The notes: generated from the letters alone by a model not told the origin. Shown: positions 21,085-30,280, counted from the stretch's first letter. The stretch is 64,000 bases of DNA from Sulfomarinibacter sp963741385 (GCA_963741385.1 CAVUHO010000006.1:620001-684000); one strand, 5' to 3'. Translations and numbers: made by a program.

Positions 21085-22416
21085 ATGTTCCGAAAACCGT
21101 TGCTCGTGACCGTGGTCGTGATGGTCGCGCTGGCCGGAGGGTGTTCGAAACAGGAAGAAGGCCCGGATGCTTCCGCCGCTGCGTATGACGCGCTGAAGTC
21201 GGCGTGGAACGAAGCAGAAAGCGCGGAGGCCAAAGTGGCTCTGGCCACCGATTATCTGGCGCGTTACCCCGACACCAAAAACAGCGGCCGGATGGCGTCG
21301 TCGATCGTCTATTACCAGGGCCACGAGATGAAGGACCCCCAGGGCGCGTGGGATGTCGTGTCCGTTGCCCTGACCCAGATCACGGACCCGGAGCGACGAT
21401 TCGAGGTCGGCATGGAGGCGCTGAGTCTGGCCGATTCGGTGGATGTGCCTCTGGACATTGCAACGCTTGCAAACGACCTGGGTGCGGTGCGGCCGCTGAC
21501 CTTCGACGAGAACGAACAGGTCGCGATCACCGCCCTCGACCTCGAAGAGTGGATGGTCGCCGACGAGCACTCGCTTGGCGCACTGGAGTTGGCGACTCCC
21601 GAGCAGGTTCGCGCCGACTCCCCGGATCGAGAGTTCACCGACGACCAGGTCGCCATGCGGGTTCGGCTCCGCCAGGCCTCCGCAATGACCTACGACGGAT
21701 GGGCGCTTTTCAACATGGGTGATCCGGAACTCGCCATGAACCGGTTTGCCGCCGCCGACGCCGTCGGCAGCGTCACCTACCTGGGAGTGCCCAACACACC
21801 GCTGTACCAGTACTGGGGCCGGGCCGCGTTGGCCCAGGGCGATGTCGACCGTGCGATCGAGCTGCTGAGCATGGAGGCCGTGTTCGGCGAGGACGGTTCG
21901 GCAGCCGAACCGTACCTACGAGAAGCCTATGTCGCCAAAAACGGCAGTGAGGCCGGGTTCGACGAATTCATGTGGTCCAGCCGCAGCCAGATGGCGAAGG
22001 TTGCCGACAATTTCGAGCTCCTTGATTACCAGGGCAACCCCAGGAGCCTCTCCGAAACCAACGGCAAGGTGACACTGCTGGCATTCTGGTTCCCCACGTG
22101 AGGCGGCTGTCGCGTGGAGTTGCCACGCCTGCAACCTCTGTATGAGAAGTACCAAGACCAGGGATTCGAGATCATCGCCGTCGACGGCAAGCGAGACACC
22201 GAACGCGCCACCAAGTTCATCGAAGAAAACGGGCTCACCTACACCATGCTCGAAAACGGCGAGGGGGACGACGAGATCGTCGGCGCCCTGTACAAGGTCC
22301 GGGCCTACCCCTCGTCATTCCTGATCGATCGGAACGGCAAGGTGATGTACTTCCACCTCGGCTTCGAGCCCGGTGACGAAGTGCATCTTGAAGAGGAGAT
22401 TCAGAGCCTGCTGTAG
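21085..22416 (+). CDS. Predicted selenoprotein: lipoprotein with a TlpA/thioredoxin-like domain and a U-G-G-C redox motif
   Basis: Read through one in-frame TGA (22099-22101), this is a 443-residue protein. A strong AGGGGAGG site precedes the ATG. Residues 1-20 form a lipoprotein signal (VALAGGC, Cys20). Residues about 25-310 are helical and TPR-like. Residues about 315-443 are a TlpA/ResA-type thioredoxin domain: 'LLAFWFPT', then TGA-Gly-Gly-Cys, 'RVELPRLQPLYEKYQ', and 'VRAYPSSFLIDRNGKV' with the cis-Pro. The TGA is exactly where the first Cys of CxxC belongs (codon 339; Cys342 is the second). Both sides stay in one frame, and homology continues without a break. A hairpin suited to a bacterial SECIS follows. 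A mutated Cys codon or sequencing error is the alternative; sel genes are not in the window. Confidence 0.8.
22112..22128 (+). promoter_or_regulatory. Candidate bacterial SECIS hairpin
   Basis: Ten nucleotides after the in-frame TGA, GCGTGG (22112-22117) pairs perfectly with CCACGC (22123-22128) around the loop AGTTG. The loop starts 17 nt after the TGA and has a G among its first two bases, in keeping with the known bacterial SECIS layout read by SelB. Confidence 0.6.
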
Positions 22417-22448
<32 letters not shown>

Positions 22449-22449
22449 G

Positions 22450-22476
22450 CCCCCACCCACCTGGGTGGGGGTTTTT
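22450..22476 (+). terminator. Rho-independent terminator after the selenoprotein gene
   Basis: CCCCCACCCA pairs perfectly with TGGGTGGGGG around a two-base CC loop and is followed by TTTTT. It ends the plus-strand transcript of the predicted selenoprotein. Confidence 0.9.
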
Positions 22477-22547
22477 CATTGACTCCGCGAGCGCTCATTC
22501 GGGTCCCGTTCAGCAAATCGTCGTCCCGGCTGCGGCATAATGCCGGT

Positions 22548-22970
22548 ATGCCCCGGATCAACGGCGACCTCGAGATCGACGACGGCGAGCTGCGATTCGA
22601 GTTCGCCCGCAGCGGCGGACCGGGCGGGCAAAACGTCAACAAGGTCGAAACCAAGGTCCGCCTGCTCTTCGACGTCATCGGAAGTCCGTCCCTCTCCGCT
22701 GACCAGCGTTCGCTGGTCGAAGAGCGCCTGGCCACGCGGATCAGCAAGGCGGGAATCCTCCACGTGTCCTCGCAGCGTCACCGCACCCGCGAGGCCAACC
22801 GCAAAGCGACCGTCGAAAAATTCGTCGAACTGCTCGCCGGCGCACTCGAAAGAAACGAGCCCCGGGTGCCGACAAGGATCCCCAAGGCCCAGCGCCGAAG
22901 GCGTTTGGAGTCGAAGCGCCAGAAAAGCCTGAAAAAGGCGTTTCGCGCCCGCCCGGATGAGGAAGGCTGA
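22548..22970 (+). CDS. arfB: Ribosome rescue peptidyl-tRNA hydrolase ArfB (YaeJ/ICT1 family)
   Basis: A 140-residue release-factor-like protein that frees stalled ribosomes lacking a stop codon. The catalytic loop is 'FARSGGPGGQNVNKVETKV', containing GGQ. The C-terminus is highly basic ('RIPKAQRRRRLESKRQKSLK'), the tail that enters the empty mRNA channel in this family; there is no codon-recognition domain, which separates it from RF1/RF2. Start is the ATG at 22548, directly before the conserved 'INGDLEI'. Confidence 0.93.
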   Translation: MPRINGDLEIDDGELRFEFARSGGPGGQNVNKVETKVRLLFDVIGSPSLSADQRSLVEERLATRISKAGILHVSSQRHRTREANRKATVEKFVELLAGALERNEPRVPTRIPKAQRRRRLESKRQKSLKKAFRARPDEEG

Positions 22971-22995
22971 CTCGGGTAGAGGTGCAGGGGGGCAG

Positions 22996-23025
22996 AGGAG
23001 AAAGGGAGAAAGGGAGAAAGGGAGA
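22996..23025. repeat. GGGAGAAA octamer tandem repeat
   Basis: Three and a half copies of GGGAGAAA follow arfB. The same unit recurs at 51013-51040 after a DUF4136 gene. It is purine-only on the plus strand. No function is visible. Confidence 0.8.
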
Positions 23026-23122
23026 CCACCCGCCCGGCACGCGGGACGCGTGCCCCACAACCGGCTCAGAACCGACTGAGGCTTTGTGGGGCAGCCGTCC
23101 CGGCTGCCGGGTGGGTGGGCGT
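23026..23122. repeat. Cloverleaf-like palindromic element
   Basis: An outer stem (CCACCCGCCCGG with CCGGGTGGGTGG, one G-T pair) encloses three hairpins in a row: GGCACGCG/CGCGTGCC with loop GGA, CCACAACC...GGCTTTGTGG with a longer loop, and GGCAGCCG/CGGCTGCC with loop TCC. It lies in the 171-nt gap between arfB and the convergent glutaredoxin-like gene and may act as a transcript end or be an immobile repeat copy. Confidence 0.65.
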
Positions 23123-23141
23123 GGCGGGGAAGGCGACCGGT

Positions 23142-23390
23142 CTATTCCAGCCCGAGTTCTGAAAACGTCGAGGATTTTCCGCGAAAGCCGATCGAAACCC
23201 GCTCATGATCGGCCACCACCGGCAGCCGGTGTTCCCAGCTCAGCTGGCGCAGTTGCTCCATCGCTTCGGGTTCCCGGCTGAGGTTGATCTCGCGGAAAAC
23301 CACGCGGCGGCGGTTGAAATCCTCGCACAGTGCACGGCAGTGCGGACAGCCACCGGCGGTAAAAACGAGAATGGTGTCCAACGCTCCCAC
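23142..23390 (-). CDS. Small glutaredoxin/thioredoxin-like protein (CPHC motif)
   Basis: About 82 residues with a redox motif near the N-terminus ('ILVFTAGGCPHCRALCEDF') followed by 'VVFREINLSREPEAMEQL' and a cis-Pro region 'EHRLPVVADHERVSIGF', the order seen in NrdH-like glutaredoxins. It may reduce protein disulfides or serve as an electron donor. No ATG fits: I take the GTG at 23390, and the TTG at 23381 with GGGAG upstream is a good alternative. Further upstream, in-frame sequence is octamer repeat, not protein. Confidence 0.7.
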   Translation of the reverse strand: MGALDTILVFTAGGCPHCRALCEDFNRRRVVFREINLSREPEAMEQLRQLSWEHRLPVVADHERVSIGFRGKSSTFSELGLE

Positions 23391-23410
23391 CCTAGCCACC
23401 CACCCATCGC

Positions 23411-23516
<106 letters not shown>

Positions 23517-23517
<1 letters not shown>

Positions 23518-24494
23518 CAGGTCGAATCCTCCCCACCGTCTCCACGGTAATCACTCAGATCAGCCATCCCTGGTTCCATCGCGATGAGCACCCGTGGGTC
23601 GTCTCGCCACCGCGCATGGACCTTGACCGTCAGACCGAGGTAGATCTTGATCCCGAGGAGCCTCTCGAGGTCCTCGCGCGCCGCCTGGCCAACCGAGCGG
23701 ATCATGCTGCCGCCCTTGCCGATCACGATGCCCTTCTGGCTCTTGCGTTCAACGTAGATGACAGCCTCGAGGTGGAGGAGAGTGTCGCCTTCGTCAAAAA
23801 GTTCGACCACGACGCCGATGGTGTAGGGTAACTCGCCGTGGGTTCTCTCGAGGAGTTTCTCGCGGACCACCTCGGCAATGAAGAAGCGCTCGGTCTGAGT
23901 CGTTGTGAGGTCACTGGGAAAGAGGGCTGGCCCAGCCGGCAGACGCTCGAAAAGCTCATCCAGCAGAACTTCGAGACCGTCGCCCTGCGGCGCTGAGATG
24001 GGGATGATTTCAGACCCGGGTCTGCGTTCCTGATAGGAGGCGATCAGGGGCAGCAGTTCTCCCTTATTCCTTACGAGGTCGACCTTTGTCAAAAGGCCGA
24101 TGACCTGCGGCCGCACCGACTGCAGCAGTTCGAAGAGGTAGTCTTCGCCTCCACCCCAGGATGCCGTGGCGTCCACCAGGTGGAGAACGACATCAACCTC
24201 CTCGACGGCTGAGCGCACCTCTTGCATCATGCGGGTGTTCATCCGGTGCAGGGGTTTGTGAACCCCCGGAAGGTCGAAAAAAACCACCTGCCCGCGCGGC
24301 TGCGTGAGAATCCCAACGATCCTGTTCCGGGTCGTTTGAGGCTTGTCCGAAACGATGGCCACCTTGTCGCCGATCAGCGCGTTGAGCAGGGTGCTCTTGC
24401 CGGCGTTGGGCCGGCCGATCAGCGCCACGGTACCCGAATGGAGGCCGGCTCCGGCCGTCTCTCCGAGCCCCGCCGTCGACCCACCTTCAGACAT
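23517..24494 (-). CDS. era: GTPase Era
   Basis: A 325-residue GTPase that binds 16S rRNA during 30S maturation. G1 is 'GRPNAGKSTLLNAL', the switch I Thr is in 'PQTTRNRIVG', G3 is 'DLPG', G4 is 'TKVD' and the KH domain has 'IGKGGSMIRSVGQAAREDLE'. The first 20 residues and last 15 are extra to the core. It is the last gene of the phoH-pgpH-ybeY-corC-era run, 9 nt after corC, and its stop codon adjoins an octamer array. Confidence 0.96.
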
Positions 24495-24503
24495 CTGCCG
24501 CCG

Positions 24504-25766
24504 TCACTCCACGCCCTTGGCCGGGCTCGCACCACCCGCACGCCGGACGGTGACGCTCTCGATCCGGCGCTCGTCCATGGCCTCAACCGAAAAGACGAGG
24601 CCGTGCGCTTCGTCCCGCACCTCGGTCCCGGGCTCAGGGACGGTGCCGTGAAGGGAAAACACCAGACCGCCGACGGTGTCCAAATCCTCCTCGTCGACCT
24701 CGAGACCAAAGAGCTCCTCGAGGACCTCGAGAGAAGCGCGTCCCTGAAGCCGGTAGAGTCCGTCCTCCAGGAGCTGCCAGTCGGGGGGCTGCCGGGGGTC
24801 GAGCTCGTCCTCGATCTCGCCGACAATCACCTCGAGAATGTCCTCCAGAGTCACCAGGCCCGAGGTGCCGCCGTATTCGTCGACAACGATCGCCATCTGT
24901 TTGTGGTGGCTCTGAAAATCACGCAACAGATCACCGAGGGGCTTGTTCTCGGGGATCACGAGACAGGGACGGACCAGCTCGGAGACGGGCGGCTCGACTC
25001 CTTTGAGACCGTGCTTGACCAGGCTCTTGACGTGAACCACGCCGATGATCTTGTCCACGGTTTCGTGATACACGGGGATCCTGCTCCTGTGGTTCTCGGC
25101 AAAGATCCGCAAAACATCCCTGAACGAGGCGGTATCGGACACGACCACCATCTCGGTCCGCGGGGTCATGACTTCCCGGACGACGGTATCGAAGAAGTCC
25201 ACCAGCGACTCGACGATCTCCCCTTCATCACCCTCGAATATCCCGGCCGCCTCACCCGCCTCGAGGTAGGCCTGGATCTCCGCCTCGCTGGCCTCCTCCT
25301 CCTCGTCCTCGGCCACCGGCGCCGCCCGCGGCCGCAGCTTCACCACCACCGCCACCAGCGGCGTCGCCATCGGGCCCACCAACCGCAGCAGTGTCGCCAC
25401 CGTGTCCTCGGAAAGGGGACGAAACACCAGCCGGACGACCGCGACCAGAAACAACGGCAGAACGATCGCCACCGCCAAACGGTACCCGTCCTCGAGCCCT
25501 GGATAGTGGATCACGACCAGACCCAGGACACCGAAACAGGCGAGCTGGAGCCATCTCATGACGTCGATGAGGCGTGACACGTGGATCACTGCCGAGGCGC
25601 CGAAGAGCCCCGGGTTGTCCTCGAGGATCCCCTGAAAGCGAACGTTGCCGAGCTGAGGAAGAGCCCTCAAAACGAGCTCCGCGATCGCGAAGAGTGACGC
25701 CGCCGCAAACCCGACGATTGCCAGCGTTACCGGGTGGGCCAACCAGGCCGCCAGTCCGGTGCTCAT
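24504..25766 (-). CDS. CorC/HlyC family protein (CNNM-like membrane segment, two CBS domains, CorC_HlyC domain)
   Basis: A 420-residue protein with three or four N-terminal helices (about 10-135, a CNNM/DUF21-like region), a CBS pair starting at 'VREVMTPRTEMVVVSDTASF' and 'PVYHETVDKIIGVVHVK', the second CBS with 'VVDEYGGTSGLVTLEDILE', and a C-terminal CorC_HlyC domain ('RLQGRASLEVLEELFGLEV'). Family members are linked to magnesium or cobalt efflux. The ybeY-corC pairing is widespread. Its ATG overlaps the ybeY stop by 4 nt (ATGA). Confidence 0.9.
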   Translation of the reverse strand: MSTGLAAWLAHPVTLAIVGFAAASLFAIAELVLRALPQLGNVRFQGILEDNPGLFGASAVIHVSRLIDVMRWLQLACFGVLGLVVIHYPGLEDGYRLAVAIVLPLFLVAVVRLVFRPLSEDTVATLLRLVGPMATPLVAVVVKLRPRAAPVAEDEEEEASEAEIQAYLEAGEAAGIFEGDEGEIVESLVDFFDTVVREVMTPRTEMVVVSDTASFRDVLRIFAENHRSRIPVYHETVDKIIGVVHVKSLVKHGLKGVEPPVSELVRPCLVIPENKPLGDLLRDFQSHHKQMAIVVDEYGGTSGLVTLEDILEVIVGEIEDELDPRQPPDWQLLEDGLYRLQGRASLEVLEELFGLEVDEEDLDTVGGLVFSLHGTVPEPGTEVRDEAHGLVFSVEAMDERRIESVTVRRAGGASPAKGVE

Positions 25767-26188
25767 CCCAATACCTCCTCGCGAAGTTCGATCTCGAGAG
25801 CGTTCATCTTCCCCCGATCTTTGTCATGATCATAGCCTAAGAGGTGCAGCACGCCGTGCAAAACGAGCTCCGCGAGTTCTCGGAGTTCGTCGTGCCCAAG
25901 ATCCGCGGCCTGGAGCCGCGCGGTTTCGAGCGATATGACGATCTCCCCCAACAGCGTCAAACCCGACGGCAGCAGATCGCCGTCCGGAAAACTCAACACG
26001 TCGGTTGCGAGGTCGATGTCGCGGTACCGGCGATTGAGGTCACGAATCCTGTCATCTCCGGTGATCAGGACGTGGACCTCGCTCTCCGGCCGGCCCAGCC
26101 GTTCCAAACAACCGGAGATCACCCGCCGCAACCGATCAGCCGCCGGTTGGGACGGTCTTCTCTCCCACGTGATGAGAACTTGAGTCAC
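25763..26188 (-). CDS. ybeY: Endoribonuclease YbeY (rRNA maturation factor)
   Basis: A 141-residue metalloprotein for 16S rRNA 3' processing and 70S quality control. The zinc-binding signature is 'HGVLHLLGYDHDKD' (three His), and the strand 'ATDVLSFPDGD' with 'LLGEIVISLETA' is conserved. It overlaps the 3' end of pgpH by 53 nt, more than usual, but a shorter start would remove the first strand of the fold ('MTQVLITWERR'). Confidence 0.95.
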   Translation of the reverse strand: MTQVLITWERRPSQPAADRLRRVISGCLERLGRPESEVHVLITGDDRIRDLNRRYRDIDLATDVLSFPDGDLLPSGLTLLGEIVISLETARLQAADLGHDELRELAELVLHGVLHLLGYDHDKDRGKMNALEIELREEVLG

Positions 26189-28463
26189 GCGCCCGCTGCC
26201 TCCTGTTGAAATCGAACCCCGGATAGTCGATCCGATGGTGGTACATGCTGGTCAGCACCCACAAGAACGCAGATGCGACCTTGTCGAGTTCCGAAAACGT
26301 GAGATCACAATCGTCGAGCTGACCGTCCTCGAGATCGTTGCTGAATATCTTGTCGATCATGGCCTGCAACTTGCCCGGCGTCGGCACTTCGAGAGTCCGC
26401 GCCGCGGCTTCGACCGCATCGGCGAGAAGCAGAATGCCGTGCTCCTTGGTGTGCGGCTTGGGACCGGAGTAACGGTAATCGCTTTCCCGCACCTCCGATT
26501 TTTCGTCGCCGCTGCGTTCCTGGGCGCGGTTGAAGAAATACCTGATGAGCTTGGTGCCGTGGTGGGTCGCAATGCCCTGCCGGATCGGCAGCGGCAATCG
26601 CGCCTCGCGCGCCATTTCCAGCCCCTCCTTGACGTGGCTCTGGATGACCAGCGCCGACATCGACGGCACCAGGCTGTCGTGGGGGTTGCCGTTGCGCTGA
26701 TTCTCCACAAAGTAGTCCGGCTTCACGAGCTTGCCGACATCGTGGTAATAGGCGCAGACCCGAAGCAGCAGCGAGTTGGCGCCCACTGCCTCGGAGCCGG
26801 CCTCGGCGAGGTTGCTGACCGCCAGCGAATGCTGATAGGTCCCCGGCGCTTCGAGCGACAGCCTTTTCAACAGGGGCAGATTCTGGTTTGAGAGCTCGAG
26901 GAGTCGCGTGTCGGTGGTGATACCGAACATCGACTCGAAAACCGGCAGCAGAAACGAGACGACGCCGACCGAAAGCGGGCCGCCGACAAACGCGAACAGG
27001 GCCGCAAACGCCAAAAAAACCGGCGTATCCGGCAGCCCCCGGTAGAACTCGATGACCAGCATCAGCAGCACATTCGCAGCGCCGACAACAAGACCGACGC
27101 GGCTCAGCGAGGCGCGGTCCCGCGACCGCTGTGCGGCGAGCGCGCCGATAACGCCGGAAGCGAGGGCGTACGCCGCCATCGCGAATTCCCCACCCAGCAT
27201 GATGCCCGCGATCCCGGCGCCGCAAACGGCAAACAAAAATGCTGGCTGCATCCCGACCAAAACGAGAACCGTGGCAGGACCGGCCGCGAACGGCAGCGCC
27301 CAGAAATAGACTTCAGCCGTCGAGAGGACGGACCCCTGCGCGTTGAACGCGATCGCGGTCGCCAGAAACAGGCCGAGCCGGTCGGCGGCCGTGAACAGGA
27401 GGACCAGGATGAACATCATCGACAACCTGAGGCGAAGCTCAGCGGGCGGGCTGATCAATCGCAGCGCGGGCCACCAACCGGCAATCAAAATTGCGATCAG
27501 CAATACGATTCCCGTCATCTGCATCAGGTTGTTCGTGTCACGGCGTTCCCTGCGAAAGACGCGCAGAGTTTCCGCCAATTCGGCGGTCACAGTATCGCCC
27601 CGTCGAACCAGGACCTGCCCGCGCCGCAGCTGGCGAGACCGTGGGACCACCCTTTCGGCGGCGTCACGCGCCCTCTGGGCGGTTTCGCCACGGTTGAAAA
27701 AGAGGTTCGGCGCCAGATTGACGGTCAGAAAGTCCACAGTCGTCTTGATCCATCGCCGCGCCACGGCCGGTTGTTCGAGAAGTTCCGCCCGCAGCGTCTC
27801 CTCGAGATCACGGCGAAAATCGATCGCATCGGCCAGAGAACTCAGCGGTACCGGGCGTTCGGAGCCGGAGTCGAGGTTGCGAAGCATCACCCCGTTTTCG
27901 CCGCGCCGCTCCAATGCACGGCGGTCATCGACGATGTTCCGCCGGACGACCACGTCGACCACGTCGATCAGCGCCCCTTCCAACTTTTCGGAGCAACCTG
28001 CTGAATCGAGGATGAGGAGCATCGGCGCGGTTTCAACGAAGTCGGTGAGCGCCCCGGCGCCGGGGACCTCGATCCGGTCGTTCTCAAGCCCCTCCCGGCA
28101 CGCCGCAAAAAAGATGTGGAGTTGATCTTCAAAATCGACCCGCAGCCGCGGCTCCATGTCGTAAACCGGAACCACCGAGGCCCGCGCCTCTTCCCGAGCC
28201 GCCTCGGTCGCGACCTCGTCGGGCAGCGAGATGTCAGACGGGATGACGAGATCGAAGCTCGCCACGTCGCCCGGTTGCCAGTCCGGAGGTCCGGACCCGA
28301 CCCTCGGCAGCACCAACAAGGAACTACCGACGAGCGCAACCAGCGCCCACAGGATCGGCCGATCAAGAAGCTGGTCCCACCAACCGACCCGCTTCTCGAG
28401 ACCCCGCGCGATCCGCGAGGCGGCGGTCTTCGGTTCGCCCTTGTTGGAACCGGTTCGGCTCAT
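26136..28463 (-). CDS. pgpH: PgpH-type membrane HD phosphohydrolase (7TM-HD, c-di-AMP phosphodiesterase family)
   Basis: A 775-residue protein: one N-terminal helix (about 43-62), a large extracytoplasmic 7TMR-HDED region (about 65-305), seven membrane helices (about 310-520) and a cytosolic HD domain (about 540-750). The HD motif is 'CAYYHDVGKLVKPDYF', with 'SHVKEGLEMA' and 'GIATHHGTKLIRYF' supplying further metal ligands. In Listeria and Bacillus this family hydrolyses c-di-AMP; that substrate here is inferred from the family. It sits between phoH (4-nt overlap) and ybeY as in many bacteria. Confidence 0.93.
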   Translation of the reverse strand: MSRTGSNKGEPKTAASRIARGLEKRVGWWDQLLDRPILWALVALVGSSLLVLPRVGSGPPDWQPGDVASFDLVIPSDISLPDEVATEAAREEARASVVPVYDMEPRLRVDFEDQLHIFFAACREGLENDRIEVPGAGALTDFVETAPMLLILDSAGCSEKLEGALIDVVDVVVRRNIVDDRRALERRGENGVMLRNLDSGSERPVPLSSLADAIDFRRDLEETLRAELLEQPAVARRWIKTTVDFLTVNLAPNLFFNRGETAQRARDAAERVVPRSRQLRRGQVLVRRGDTVTAELAETLRVFRRERRDTNNLMQMTGIVLLIAILIAGWWPALRLISPPAELRLRLSMMFILVLLFTAADRLGLFLATAIAFNAQGSVLSTAEVYFWALPFAAGPATVLVLVGMQPAFLFAVCGAGIAGIMLGGEFAMAAYALASGVIGALAAQRSRDRASLSRVGLVVGAANVLLMLVIEFYRGLPDTPVFLAFAALFAFVGGPLSVGVVSFLLPVFESMFGITTDTRLLELSNQNLPLLKRLSLEAPGTYQHSLAVSNLAEAGSEAVGANSLLLRVCAYYHDVGKLVKPDYFVENQRNGNPHDSLVPSMSALVIQSHVKEGLEMAREARLPLPIRQGIATHHGTKLIRYFFNRAQERSGDEKSEVRESDYRYSGPKPHTKEHGILLLADAVEAAARTLEVPTPGKLQAMIDKIFSNDLEDGQLDDCDLTFSELDKVASAFLWVLTSMYHHRIDYPGFDFNRRQRARDSSSHHVGEKTVPTGG

Positions 28464-29455
28464 GACCGCCGGTCCTCCCGGTGCGCTTCCTCCCAGCGTT
28501 CGTACCTGTTGACCACTTCCTGGACCAGACGGTGGCGGACCACATCGCGGTGGGTAAATCGAATGAAGGAGAACTCCTCGGCCCCCTGGAAAATCTTCAG
28601 CGCTTCCACCAATCCCGAAGACCGAGCGAACGGCAGATCGATCTGGGTCACATCGCCGGTGATGACCGTTTTGGAATTGAACCCCATCCGCGTCAGAAAC
28701 ATCTTCATCTGTTCGTGGGTGGTGTTCTGGGCTTCGTCCAGGATGATGAACGCGTCGTTCAGCGTCCGTCCGCGCATGAAGGCAAGCGGCGCGATCTCGA
28801 TGACCTGGCGCTCCATCAACTTCGAGACCTTGTCGTACCCGAGAATGTCATACAACGCGTCGTACACCGGACGAAGATAGGGGTTGATCTTTTCGACGAG
28901 GTCCCCGGGGAGGAACCCGAGCCGCTCGCCGGCTTCGACCGCAGGGCGCACGAGCACGATTCTGCGCACCTGTTTGTCCTGAAGCGCAGCCGCAGCCAGC
29001 GCCACGGCCAGGTAGGTTTTCCCGGTACCGGCCGGGCCGGTCACGAAAGCGCAGTCATGCGATTGAACGGCACGGATGAGCAGCCGCTGATTGACGTTGC
29101 GCGGCACGACGTACTTGCGGACCGAGTCGGGAATCGAGGCATCGAGGAAGAACTCCACGAGGTCCACGTCGATGTCCTCGTCGAGTACCCTCACCGCGGT
29201 GCGGTACTCCTCGCGGGTGACCGCCCCACCGGCGGTCAAAAGTCTATCGAAGGACTCGAGAAGGCGCCGGACGATCTTCTCGTTGCGATCGTCGCCGGAC
29301 ACCATGACCTCCGGGCCCCGGGCGCTGACCTTGACTCCGAGACGCTCTTCGAGGTACCGCAGGTTTTCGTCCCGCGTCCCGAACAACAGTTCGAGATTTC
29401 CCTCATTGAGGGTCAACTGCTGCATCTGCCGTGTTCTCCAAAGCCTTTCATTCAA
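28460..29455 (-). CDS. phoH: PhoH-like ATPase (YbeZ family)
   Basis: A 331-residue ATPase with an N-terminal KH-like RNA-binding part (about 20-95, 'LGVKVSARGPEVMVSG') and a helicase-like P-loop domain: Walker A 'VTGPAGTGKTYLAVA' and Walker B 'AFIILDEAQNTT', then 'MFLTRMGFNSKTVITGD'. YbeZ proteins work with YbeY in rRNA processing, matching the cluster order here. The ATG at 29455 is taken; an ATG ten codons on (29425) is also possible. Its stop overlaps the pgpH start by 4 nt. Confidence 0.94.
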   Translation of the reverse strand: MNERLWRTRQMQQLTLNEGNLELLFGTRDENLRYLEERLGVKVSARGPEVMVSGDDRNEKIVRRLLESFDRLLTAGGAVTREEYRTAVRVLDEDIDVDLVEFFLDASIPDSVRKYVVPRNVNQRLLIRAVQSHDCAFVTGPAGTGKTYLAVALAAAALQDKQVRRIVLVRPAVEAGERLGFLPGDLVEKINPYLRPVYDALYDILGYDKVSKLMERQVIEIAPLAFMRGRTLNDAFIILDEAQNTTHEQMKMFLTRMGFNSKTVITGDVTQIDLPFARSSGLVEALKIFQGAEEFSFIRFTHRDVVRHRLVQEVVNRYERWEEAHREDRRS

Positions 29456-29606
29456 TCAGGGAGCACGAGGGCTGTCATCGCTCTCGATACGGGGGGATGT
29501 ACGCTCCAGGATTGGTCGAGACGGATCCCGGGTGGTCGATCAGTTCGCAGCGGTGGGTGCTCGTCTCCATCCACGAGTGACCGATTGTAGCAAGACCCCC
29601 CGCAAG

Positions 29607-30155
29607 TCAACCCTCTACTCGTGCCCTCCACCTGGTTTCGGCAATTCCCTCGCGGGCGTTGAGAAAGCGGGCGAGAACGAAAAATGCGTCCGACAGCCGG
29701 TTCAAAAAGGCCGCCAGGCCATCCGGCACGCCGCCCCGATCGTCCCTGAGGGCCAGTACCCGACGTTCCGCCCGCCGGCACACCGTGCGGACAACATGGG
29801 TGAGCGAGGCCGCCCGGCAGCCCCCGGGCAGGATGAACGCGGTCAGTGGTTCGACGTGGGCTTCCATGGCGTCGATCCAGGCCTCCAGCCCGACAGTGCT
29901 CCACGAATCAGGATCGTGGGTCATGCGGCCGTCCGGGTCGGCGAGGACACTGCCGACTACGAACAGGGAGTTCTGAATCGCCACCAGCATCTCGGCGACC
30001 TCGGCCGGGAGGGCTTCGCACAGCAAGAGTCCGACCCCGGAAACCAACTCGTCCACGGTGCCGTAGGCTTCGACCCGGATGTCGTCCTTTGGCACGCGGC
30101 CGCCTGAAAACAGCGATGTGTCGCCGCCGTCACCGGTCTTCGTGTAAATTTTCAT
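29607..30155 (-). CDS. Cob(I)alamin adenosyltransferase, PduO type
   Basis: A 182-residue PduO/MMAB-family enzyme that moves the adenosyl group of ATP to cob(I)alamin. The N-terminal ATP-binding loop is 'MKIYTKTGDGGDTSLFSGGR', followed by 'EAYGTVDELVSGVGL'. 'AFILPGGCRAASLTHVVRTV' with 'CRRAERRV' and 'FLNRLSDAFFVLARFLN' are family signatures. It implies B12-dependent enzymes in the organism, none of which are in the window. It lies 151 nt upstream of phoH on the same strand. Confidence 0.95.
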   Translation of the reverse strand: MKIYTKTGDGGDTSLFSGGRVPKDDIRVEAYGTVDELVSGVGLLLCEALPAEVAEMLVAIQNSLFVVGSVLADPDGRMTHDPDSWSTVGLEAWIDAMEAHVEPLTAFILPGGCRAASLTHVVRTVCRRAERRVLALRDDRGGVPDGLAAFLNRLSDAFFVLARFLNAREGIAETRWRARVEG

Positions 30156-30250
30156 GCGGGCATTCTACTGGAACCCGGTGGCAGTCGAACTCACGCTTTT
30201 CCTCGCGACGGCCGTCACCGATCTCGCGCGCCACCGTCGCAAACCCCGCA

Positions 30251-30280
30251 GCTGTCGGTCGATCGCAGACAACCGACAGC
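30251..30280. other. Hairpin in the leader region of the pilT gene
   Basis: GCTGTCGGT (30251-30259) pairs perfectly with ACCGACAGC (30272-30280) around a 12-nt loop, in the 221-nt divergent gap between the adenosyltransferase and pilT genes. There is no T-tract. A TATGCT at about 30332 could be a -10 box for pilT. Nothing else is visible in the gap. Confidence 0.4.

Noticed and set aside
22114..22416. A separate 100-residue thioredoxin-like gene starting at GTG.
   Set aside because: It is in the same frame as the upstream lipoprotein, starts inside the candidate SECIS hairpin, lacks the first half of its thioredoxin fold and has no ribosome binding site; reading through the TGA explains both parts better.
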